A DNA stretch of 64,000 bases from Isoetes taiwanensis (lineage: Eukaryota > Streptophyta > Lycopodiopsida > Isoetales > Isoetaceae), in contig JAJEKV010000017.1 in assembly GCA_021234155.1 (NCBI GenBank), forward strand, positions 11,353,525-11,417,524, in the 5' to 3' direction. A program made the translations under genes and the position numbers. The notes below the pieces were generated by a model. It saw only the letters and a program-made list of their open reading frames with translations. It was not told the origin of the DNA and ran no database searches. Numbering within the stretch: position 1 is the stretch's first letter; each line of letters starts with the position of its first letter. Positions 54,804-64,000 of this stretch are shown piece after piece.

Positions 54804-57286
54804 TGCTGCCATGCTATGGCAGCATGGAAGAGCAAGACATATTTTGAACACTAATTCTCACACTTTGATCTGAATTTTGAGGCACAAGAAGAATTCTTTT
54901 TGCACACCTTGAAGACTTGAAGAGCAAGGTGAGGACAGTTGACTCAGGTCATACAAGCAATGCAAAAGGAGAATCAAGCAAAAGATTGAAGATCCCTTGA
55001 AGATTTCTTAGTATGTTATCATTTGAGTTCTTGGCATGATTTCACCCTTTGATCCTCAGCTTACATCCCCTCTACCTTCTACCATGATGAAATGCCCATG
55101 AGATCTTAAGTTCCATGCCTACACCTCATCTCCAAGTCAAATTTGGCCTTGAAGATTTTTTCTAGTCAAAACTACACTTTCATGAGTCATTCACATGCCA
55201 TACACTTACCATACCATTTCTACATCATTCAAAGCCCTAAACTCCACTTGACTTGGTCATACATGTGGTCAAAGGTCAACATCCTCTCCCTAAAAGTCAA
55301 AGAGGAGGGAGAATGATAAAATTCCTAAGGGAAACATTCAAAAATCAAATTTGCCTAGAAAATGACAATGATATGCATTTATACCATAGTTGACCCATGA
55401 AAACACATTTGAGATGCCAAGTCATCACACATGTCACCCTTGTTGCCATGTCATGTCATACACTTGTCACCATGTTCATACTCCAAATGTTTTGCAAAAA
55501 GGCCTTCAAGTTGCATGTTTGAACCCATAAGGTGACACATCACCATGCCATATCCACATGTCACACACATCATGTCCACCTCACTTGAAGTTTTGACTAG
55601 AAAAAATATTCTAAGCCAAGTTGATTGACACGTCACCATCCTTGTTTTGCCATGTCACCCCTACCTTGCCATGTCATCATTCTCACATGCCACATTCTCA
55701 TTCTCACATGCCAGGATCTTCTAGAGCATGAGAAAAGATTCCCATTGGAAAAAAAGAAAATCAAAAAATTCATTTGTTTTGGCCATTAAAATTGGTTCCT
55801 TGGGAATCGTGCCATAGTCTATGCGATAAAAAAAATTTCCTATCTACCTACCCCCCCCCCAAGCCTATTTTTCTCCCCAGCCAATCTCCCCATGCCACGT
55901 GGAACATCCGGGTGTGTGGGGCGGTGGAGGTACCGAATCCCACGTGGATATTGCACGTAATAATTATAAATAAGGAATTTGTTATTCCTTATATAACCTG
56001 GTATGCCAACCCTAAATTGGCCTGTGGGATGTATCGCCGAGAATTTCCAAGAACCCTAAACCTATGAATGCCAAGATCCGGTCGATTCGGCCAAAGTAAC
56101 TGTGCAATCATGATCTAAACCTGCCGAATAACCTTGTATAATGCCAAGAATGCGTCAGAGGAGCAAAAGGACAGAGAATTAAATGGAATTGATCAAGAAT
56201 GCAACAGAACAAGGGAATTATTAAAAGGGGCTTTTGTGCAGAAGAAAAATTCGAGGGCTTTGAGGTGAAGAAGCGATTGTTTACCTTGAAGAAGGACCGG
56301 CTTGCTTGATTGAAGCTTGATTCTGCCTTCCATACTTGATTTCCAGTTTGAATTTTTGACGAATTCATCTGAACTACTTGACTGTCTACCTATTTGATCA
56401 TGTACCCAAGACTCATAGCTTGGGATTCTTGTTATTTGCCTATGTGTACCTGATTCAATTGATCCGAGCCTTGTTGTTGAATTCTCGGTGTTCTACATCA
56501 ACCTACTGTCAAAAATTACTATGCCAGCTTTATTTGCCTTTTGCATTTCATTCCAAGAGTTATAGTATCATTAGCTTGGCATTTAGGCATGCACAGCACA
56601 AGTGTTATCTAGTTCCATTGATTGCCTGAGTCACCAGCACAAGAAACTGAATTCTTAATACAACTTACTGAAGCAGAGACTTACATTCAGCCATATAGCA
56701 ATGCATAAAGATTCTCAGAGTCTTCAGGACCTTATCTCATGCATAAAGAACAACATTTGCACACATTCGCTCTAGAAATAGATTTGTTCTCATCTCTGTT
56801 CATGATTTATAATAGTCAGCCCAAGAAAATTCCAAAAAATAAGGGATCTTGATTTCCATTAACAAAGACCATCAAGGCCCATTGAGTGCAGACATTTTCA
56901 GAATAGGAAAAGGTGTCAAATCTCAAAAAAGAAGTCCCAGCATCGAGTTCAAAAATTGAGCTCTCTGCCAGGGATATTGACCAAAAATTGACTTGGTCAG
57001 GAATGTCCTTTTGATCTACTAGCCTTATCAGATCCCCTCAGACTTTTGTACTGTGATAAATGTAGGTTTTGGGCAACCATGCATGCAAAAATCACAATCA
57101 AAGCTCATTTGGTGTGCATTTGGCAAGCTTTTTTCTGAGACAGACTTTTTGCTCTTTAGGGAAAGCTATACCAGATAATTGTTGGAGCATTTTCCTTGGA
57201 ACTTTTGCACTCAGAGTGGTTGCCTTAAGCAACCCGGAGGTTCTAAACCACTGAGGTTGAAGGTTTTGCCAGGAACACCTTCAACA
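54804..57286 (+). mobile_element. Family B LTR, copy 2 (2483 bp, complete)
   Basis: Starts TGCTGCCAT-GCT-ATGGCAGCA, a perfect hairpin, and ends CACCTTCAACA. Order: hairpin, array of TGCCAYRTCATC-like words (about 55410-55720), G-box CCACGTGG (55895-55902), TATA TTATATAA (55989-55996), long R-U5, hairpin GGTTGC-CTTAA-GCAACC (57218-57234) followed by CGGAGGTTCTA, then the LTR end. A primer-binding site follows after TTT. Confidence 0.85.
55895..55996 (+). promoter_or_regulatory. LTR B2 core promoter: G-box and TATA
   Basis: CCACGTGG at 55895-55902 and TTATATAA at 55989-55996, 87 bp apart, matching the spacing in LTR B1 although the intervening bases differ in many places. Confidence 0.65.
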
Positions 57287-57289
57287 TTT

Positions 57290-57308
57290 TGGAGGTTCCA
57301 CCGAGATC
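57290..57308 (+). promoter_or_regulatory. Primer-binding site of family B
   Basis: TGGAGGTTCCACCGAGATC, after LTR end plus TTT. One base differs from the family A site in the first eleven, so the same or a closely similar tRNA is probable. Confidence 0.75.
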
Positions 57309-57329
57309 ATTTTCTTGGAATTTGAACTC

Positions 57330-58766
57330 ATGGCACCCAGGAGAACTAATGAGGCATCTGACCATGCTGAAGCACATGAGAATTATAAAGCCACTGCTGC
57401 AGCACCTACTGTGATTATACAAGTAAATTCAGGTATGCCTTGTCACTATTTCGAGTTGAATATGCCTATTCCAGTTCCTACCTTTGATCCAAGCATGAAT
57501 GCTAACAATTTTCTAAAGACTTTGAGGAGTACTACCAAGAGTATGGGCACAAAAAGGGTTGTAAGTTCTATGAATTTAAGAAATGTTTCAAAAATGATGA
57601 GGTTAGAGCTTGGCTTGAGTATGTTATAAGTTTAGGAGCTAACTCTTGGGATGAATTGGTTAAGAAATTCTTAACACGTTTTGGTAAGCTTTTGGATCCT
57701 CAAGATTTGATATTTGAATTGCAAACTTTTCGCATCAAGCATGGTGAAAGTATGCATCAGTATGTGGAAAGGTTTAATCTTTATCTTGTTAAATGCCAGA
57801 TCAACCAAGTTCCTAATCACACCCTGCATCTTGTGGCATCTTTTATCATAGGGTTGAGTAGTAGACCAAGAATACACAGGAAGCTGCTAAAGATTCAAAA
57901 GCAAGAAGGCTTTGACACAATACATAAGGCTTTTACTAAGGCCACTGGAATTGCAGACATGATTTCCTACTTGCCAGATGACATGCACTCACCCCATGAC
58001 CCTTTTTTTCCAGATTATGAGCAAGAATACATGGGACCAGGATCTGTGCCAGTTTATGCTATCCAAAAGGAAAAGAAAAAAGTAAAAATAGAGGATGCTG
58101 AAGCTCCTACAGCAGATGTGAGAGCTGAGATCACCAAAGTATCAGAAGCATTAGTTGAGGTGACTAAGCAACTCCAAGAGCTAAAAAACTCGAAGTTTGA
58201 GAAGAAGACCTATCCACCCTGTGTTCATTGCTTCAGAGATACTCATTCCTCTGATTACTGCTGGTATAGACCTTGCACAAAGTGTGGAAAAAGAGGGCAT
58301 TTTGGTAAGGAGTGCCCTGTGTGTACCTTTTGTAAAGCTGTGGGACATTTCGAAGATAGATGTAGTGTGAAAGAATATTTTGCTAGGCAAGAGAAATCTA
58401 AGCCTAGTGAACAAAATGCTTCCATTAGATTTGTGCAGGAAATTGAAGAACAGGGAGAGATAATGGCTATGCATACTAGAAGAATGAACAATGCAAAGGA
58501 AAAGGAACCAGCATGTGCCAATGAGGAAGTTGATGTAGTAAAACACAAGGAAACTGAGCAAGTTATGGTTGTACCTCCTCCACCTGCTCAAAAATATTTG
58601 AAAAAAAAAAGGGATTGTGAGGATTTTGAGTATTTGCTAAAGAATTCTAAGATCTGTGTTGAACTGCTAACTTTGCTCAAGATAGCTCCATCTTACAGGA
58701 AGAAAGTGCTTAACTTGACCAAAGAAGATGAATTTGCTCTAACTAACCATATTGAAGAGCACATGT
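57330..58766 (+). pseudogene. gag: gag of family B, truncated
   Basis: Start ATG at 57330 (MAPRRTNEAS). The capsid-like part shows one frame break around 57515-57530 (the frame with AWLEYVISLGANSWDELVKK continues it), then an open frame to 58766. Three CCHC knuckles are kept: CVHCFRDTHSSDYC, CTKCGKRGHFGKEC and CTFCKAVGHFEDRC (about 58221-58365). The C-terminal LLKIAPSYRKKVLNLTKEDE precedes the missing protease. The frame then runs into LTR sequence at a GTG microhomology (58765-58767), so everything from protease to the 3' LTR start was deleted. Confidence 0.85.
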
Positions 58767-59124
58767 GCAGACATCTTAGAGGAAGGCTGAAGCATCAAAT
58801 CTTAAAAAGAGGCCATCTGTATCGAGTTTGAAAATCTAGCTCTCTGCCAGGGATATTGACCAAAAATTGACCTGGTCAGGAGTGCTTATTTGGCAAGCTT
58901 ACCCTCATCAAAATCCTTCTGACTTTTGTCCCAAGATCCTTCAAGGTCTTGTGCAGCTCTAGAAACAAGAATCATGAGCAAAATCCCTTTGGTTTGCATC
59001 TGACACACATTCTTGCAAAGCAGACTTTTTTCCCTTCAGGGAAAGCTGTTTTAAACTATTGTTTGAGCAATCTTCTTGGGATTTTCTCATTTAGAGTGGT
59101 TGCCTCAAGCAACCTGGAGGTTCT
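58767..59124 (+). mobile_element. Family B LTR fragment, copy 3
   Basis: Matches 56887-57244 of LTR B2 (for example TCTCTGCCAGGGATATTGAC, and the hairpin GGTTGC-CTCAA-GCAACC followed by TGGAGGTTCT). It stops at 59124, where A2 begins. The remaining LTR end should lie beyond the window, past A2. Confidence 0.8.
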
Positions 59125-61076
59125 TGTTGACCCTAAACCTGGCTTAAAGGTCAATCACAAGGAAACAATCTGAGTTTCCACTCAAATTGGGGTTAGAACC
59201 TCTAGATCACTTAAGGTGATCAGTCTATGCAATATAAGTTTAGAGAAAAGCTGAAATTTTGAAGTTCTATACCTTTCCCATTTCCAAAAACTGGTACCTC
59301 TACCAAAACAGTTGTGGTGATGAGGTATAGGTTGATTTCTCAAGTCAAACACTATAGACCTGTTCCAAAAAGTTGTAGGCAGCCAATGGTAAAACCTCTG
59401 ACTAAGTCAGCGACTAAGTTTAGGAGTTATTCAAGCTCAAAGTGAGGTCAAAATGTGGTCAATAGCAGTCAAACCTAGAAAACAGTGATCAGAAAATAGG
59501 ATTTGGAGTTGCCAAGCGTATTTTTGAGGATTTTCAAAGCAAATATGTTGTAACGGTGATAAGGAAGAGAGCCAAGTGATCAGATTCCCATTTGGATATG
59601 TAAAAGTATTTTTTATGGCTGGATTTGGCAAAATACAGTCAAAACTGTTCAAAACAGAGAGCAATTTTTTATAACTTGGGCTAGATGTGGTATTTTTGGA
59701 TGATTTCAACTCCTTTGGTTCACATGAGCCCCAAGAATAGGTGGCAGGTAGGCCAAAGGTGCTAAAAATCACTCAAGGATTTTCTGTAGAATATTTTGTG
59801 GCAAGAATTGCTAAGAAAAATATCAGAGATGAATTCAACAACTTGACAGTCAATTTGAATTGATATGAAGGTAAATATATCATGATAACACCAGATAAGG
59901 ATGCTTCATAGTCTCAAGTACAAGAAAATAATCATCAAGAGTCATAAGACAATTTCTGAAGGTAATGTCAACTAAATCTTGTAAATCCAGTTGAGGAGAG
60001 CTCAAGAACTTCAAGGATCGTTCAGATCTTGCTCAGCAATGATCAATGTAGGATCTGAATACTTCTGGGCCTTCGAAAAGCTTCTGTTGATGATCCCCTG
60101 GTATATAAGTTTGCATTTAGTGATTCCGGCATCTCAGGGCTTAGATTTAGGCTTGATATAATGCTTAAGAGCGGGAGTCCATGTTTAGGTAGTTCTTATG
60201 ATTTAAAAGTTCGGTTCCGGCATGATTCGAGCTTGTTTCCAGATTTAGGTTTGAAGCAGCTGTATTCTCTGGAGATTTGCGCGATACGGTCACCGTATTT
60301 CTTGAGGTATAAACCAAGAATATGTTGTATTTTATGATTTCGAGAAGTTAAGCCATGGTTTAAGGGGTTACCTATGAAAAATATTGAAGGAGTGGATCAT
60401 TTGAGCAATGATAACCCTAATGTTTGGGGAATATGCCAAATTTTGGGCATTATGAACGGGAATATTCCACAAGGTATACACATAATATGGCTTTTTAGGG
60501 CACAATGATAGATAGGCATAAGGGTGTGGGAAGTTGCAAAAGGGTTTAGGCTAAAGGATTTTGCAAAAATGTGGCATAGGGAGTAAGAGGGCAAAAGATA
60601 TGGATGCAATGATGGGAATAACTTATGGGGAAATAAGGATGTATTGGGTAGGCAAGGCATGATAGGGTATATAAGGGTGAACAAAAGAGAATATAGGTGT
60701 AGGGAAAATGGCTAAGAAATTTCAAGGGATAAGAATAGAATATGAATGAAAATGGGTAAAAATGGCTAGGAAATGGAATCAAGTAGCATGGGGTCTTCCA
60801 AACTCTTAACTTCCAATCTTCACAAGGTGCCTTCCAAACTTCATAACCCAGATTCTTCTAGGGAATATTCTTGACTAAGCATTTAATCCTCAAATGAAGT
60901 ACCTCTTGTGGACTTTCAACTTGAACTCTTGTTGACTTGAAAAATGAACATCCTTTGACTTGCATATCAATGTTGAATGCCAAAAACCTCTCAAACTTTG
61001 ACCTAGTCTTCCAAGATGAGTTGACCTAGTTTGAATGCATAGATCACAATTAGTATGTTGCCCTTTGGGGGCAACA
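59125..61076 (-). mobile_element. 3' LTR of A2 (minus strand, 1952 bp)
   Basis: Reverse complement of the family A LTR: begins (minus sense) TGTTGCCCCCAAAGGGCAACA at 61076 and ends GGGTCAACA at 59125. More divergent from the A1 LTRs than those are from each other. The U5 hairpin and TAGAGGTTCTA (one change from the primer core) are at about 59192-59222. GTTCT at 59120-59124 would be the target duplication if repeated at the other end. Confidence 0.9.
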
Positions 61077-61858
61077 TCTCGCCAAAACAAGAAAAAGACT
61101 GGTCCCCTCAGCCATATGATGTCAGAAATAGATAACTAGAGGGGTCTTCAAATTTGTACCAATGTGTCTTAGTGAAAAAAGTGTAAAGTGCAGATGTTGA
61201 TGGAATGAGTGTAAATATGGTAATGAAATGATGTGAATGGAGTATGAGAAAAGGCAGAGTGGTAATGGGATGAAGATGGAGTGAGTGTGCAGGTATTGAA
61301 ATCTCGCCAAAACAAGAAAATGCATGTCTTCTTCTTGGTCTTCAGCAAGTGCAACTCTGCTAAGATGGTAAAGATGAATTGCAGAGTGCTTCTCCTCTTT
61401 AGGGAATGAGAACAAGAATAAGGAGTTTAAATGGAAGGTAGGGCTACTTATGACAGATGAAAAAATATGGAGAGAGGGTGCACCTGTCATGGAAACACAC
61501 AAACCAATTAGTATCAAATCCTTGCAACTCTGCTATGATGGTGAAGGTGATTTTGCAGAGTGCTGTTAAGGTATGGAAAAAACAAGAATAGAAGGCTAAA
61601 TGGATGGTAGGAATGCTTTAAGACAGGTGAATAAAAATGGAAGAAGAATGCTCCTGCATATGACACTTGGTAATCATTAGTATCAACCCTGTTCTTGAGA
61701 TCATTTGTACTGTTATCTGGTCAAATCAATCTATAAACATGAAACAAATCCCATTAGAGTAATGTGCTCAAAGTCAAGCTAATCTAACTACTGGAGTAAT
61801 GTGCTCAAAAATCAAACTGAGCTAACTACTTTAAACCTACCATAAATCTCTAAACCTT
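61077..61858 (-). mobile_element. 3' leader of A2 with duplicated segment
   Basis: Minus-strand equivalent of 17725-18490. Purine-loop hairpin GGCTG-AGGGGAC-CAGTC (61113-61097), LTR-adjacent TTTTGGCGAGA, a second copy of that word near 61305, and the direct repeat with GCAACTCTGCTA (about 61355 and 61525). Confidence 0.75.
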
Positions 61859-64000
61859 TTAATGTAAAAAGAGGGATAAGCAGGCATGCTGGTCCCAATA
61901 CCTTTTCAGGTGCAGGATATTGATTGGATTTGGCAGTGGCATTCCTGAAGCAATCTCTTGTAACCAATAAGAGTTAGCACCTGCAGGTTCCAGCACTACA
62001 AAGGGTCCTTCCCAAATATTATCAAACTTGCCAGCTGAGTCTTCTTTTGACTTATTCCACTTAAGGACAAGTTCCCCTTTTCTAAAAGTACCCTGTATTC
62101 TATGTGTAGTTTTAAATGCAGCCAGATCTTTGGCCTTTTTCAGCAAATTAGTATTCTCAGCTTCCATCCTATATTCATCTAGGTGCAGCAAGGCATCCAA
62201 TCTTTCTTGCAAGGCATGTTCAAAAGGTAAGCATAGTTTATAAGCTAATCTCAGGGAAGACAACTCGAGTTCCACTGGTAGGACTGCCTCTATGCCATAA
62301 ACCAAATTGAAGGGTGTATGATTTGTAGTTGTTTTGATAGTGACTCTATAAGCCCAGAGTGCATCCACTATTTTGACATGCCAATCCCTCTTATTGACCT
62401 CAATTGTCTTCTGCAAAATATTTTTCAACACTTTGTTAGTGGCTTCAGCTTGTCCATTACCCTGGGGATAATATGAGGAGCTTTTGGTATGTTTGACCTT
62501 CAAAATGTCCAACAGGTTAGCAATAACTTCATTAACAAAAGGTGTACCCCTATCAGAATGCAACTGAAAAGGAATACCAAACCTGGAACAAACATTTTCA
62601 TGTAAAAACCTTGCAGTTGTGGCAGCATTAGCCTGCCTCAAAGGTATAGCTTCTGCCCACTTGGTAAAATAATCTGTGGCCACAATAATATGTTGATGTT
62701 GACCTGCAGAAGAAGGATTGATAGGGCCAATATAATCTAGTCCCCAAATCTGGAAGGGCCCTGGAGATATGATGGGATTAAGGGCAGCTGACAGTAAAAT
62801 TCTTTTGCTAAAGATTTGGCATTGATGGCAAGTCTTTATAATTTCATAACAATCTTTAAAGACAGTAGGCCAATAGTATCCAGACCTGAGAATCTTTTTT
62901 GCTGTAGTATCACCAGCAAAATGCCCTCCACAAATACCTTTGTGCATTTCCCTGATAATTAGAGCAGATTCACTTTCATCTACACATCTCAATAAGACTC
63001 CATCTCGGTTGACTTTGCACAAGACATTGTCTATCATCTTGAATTGTCTGCATTTATCCTTGAGTCTCCTTTTTTGGCTTGAAGTGAGGCTTGAGGGGAT
63101 GATCCCATGTTGTAAAAAGTCTCTAATAGGTTGTTGCCATCCCTCATCAGCTTGATCTTGTGGAATTACTTCTACATGAGCTACTGCAAGTGAAGTGTCA
63201 GTAGTATCCAACTCATCTTCATGGTCAAAAAATATATAAGGCAAATAAAGGCTAGGACTTCGTACCAAATGTAATTCTTTTACAGAAATATCATAACTTT
63301 GCAACTTACAAGCCCATCTTTGGATCTTTGGCTTACTGGTTGCCTTACCAAACAGTAAACCCATTGGATTTTGCTTCATGTAGACTTGGACTTGACTTTT
63401 CAGAAGCAAGTGTCCTTGCCTATTTATTGATAAGGAACATGAGGGCAGCAACACTCTTTTCTATTCTGGTATATCTCTCTTCAAGAGCAGACCATTGTTT
63501 ACTTGCAAATGGTGTGTTTATCCTGCAAAATAGCTAATCCTATAGCCTTTTTAGTAACAGTAATATAAACTTCAAATGGCATGTTCAGATCTGGTTTTTT
63601 CAAAAGTGTGGCTTCACATATGGATAGAATGAGAAAGTCAAAAGCCTCTTGGCATTCTGAAGTCCATGTGATAGGTATATGCTTACTTTCAGACTTAGAG
63701 AACTTACCTATCCTTGTCAATCTAGAAATGGGACTCAAAATATGGGTAAAATTAGGAATATACATCCTGAGGAAACTTGTCATACCAATAAAACTCTTAA
63801 CCTGCTTTAGATTCTTGGGAGGTGCTAATTTTTTGAGGGCCTCAATCTTGTCTTGAGCAACTTGAATGCCTTGGTTGGATACTTCATGTCCTAAGAGTTG
63901 TCCTTTTGATGCAAAAAAGATGCATTTCTTTGGGTTTAGATTGACTCCTGAACTCCTGCACAAAGAACAAATTTTTGCAAGTAGCTCCACATGATTAGTT
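61859..64000 (-). pseudogene. pol: pol of A2 (3' part; runs off the window)
   Basis: Minus strand. From the window end: RT C-terminal part (NPKKCIFFASKGQLLGHEV, about 63900), connection (FLRMYIPNF), degenerate RNase H (VYITVTKKAIG; VYMKQNPMG), a segment missing from A1 (AHVEVIPQDQADEGWQQP), integrase zinc finger (HKGICGGH ... CHQC) and the DD35E core (GLDYIGP, HSDRGT, QAEATNK), ending LKRYWDQ at 61859. Two small indels, a 5-base loss near 63510 and a 4-base gain near 63423, break the frame across RNase H. It retains the stretch GVLLRCVDES that A1 lacks, so it serves as the reference for A1 deletions. Confidence 0.9.

Overview
The window reads as a gene-poor, repeat-dense stretch of a land-plant nuclear genome. 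I see one gene I would defend as a functional host gene: a spliced, minus-strand gene at 32424-33195 for the chloroplast thylakoid twin-arginine translocase subunit TatA/Tha4. A chloroplast transit peptide, short GT-AG introns and the types of LTR retrotransposon point to a plant. The species cannot be fixed from the sequence. A seed-free plant such as a fern or lycophyte is my guess, not a demonstrated fact.

Layout. 1-6117: a head-to-tail array of a short non-autonomous LTR element (family C), its second LTR split by about 3.2 kb that ends in a 122-bp-arm inverted-repeat element (5640-6096). 6118-10458: an unrecognised minus-strand gene fragment, then decayed DNA. 10459-20443: a nearly complete Ty3/gypsy element of Tat-like type (A1; LTRs 10464-12393 and 18491-20438, target duplication TATAT) with gag, protease, an extra RNase H upstream of RT, RT, a degenerate classical RNase H and integrase. 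20891-27238: a non-autonomous LTR element (E) whose 5' LTR is split by a 3.6-kb Helitron (21535-25157); the intact 3' LTR preserves the empty site. 29445-31740: a decayed, GC-rich LINE. 32424-33195: TatA. 33822-37904: minus-strand units of an unclassified repeat family F, holding a 430-bp MITE (34270-34699). 37905-59124: a broken gypsy family B (related to A by gag), into whose first LTR family F inserted, into which in turn a 10.5-kb LTR element without a recognisable gag-pol (D, 40229-50722, target duplication CTGGT) inserted. 59125-64000: a second family A element (A2) on the minus strand, inserted in a B LTR fragment and running off the window end.

The nesting gives a relative chronology: B, then F, then D; E, then Helitron; B, then A2. 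The most interesting signals are structural and shared between families: (i) hairpins at the LTR start whose stems differ in sequence but keep pairing; (ii) a hairpin followed by a copy of the primer-binding-site core inside U5; (iii) a polypurine core shown in a hairpin loop just upstream of the 3' LTR; (iv) a lineage-wide swap of RNase H catalytic function; (v) three antisense tRNA-like A/B-box pairs with identical 32-nt spacing; and (vi) an exact Helitron insertion with its empty site in the same window. All identities and alignments were made by eye; no database search was run.
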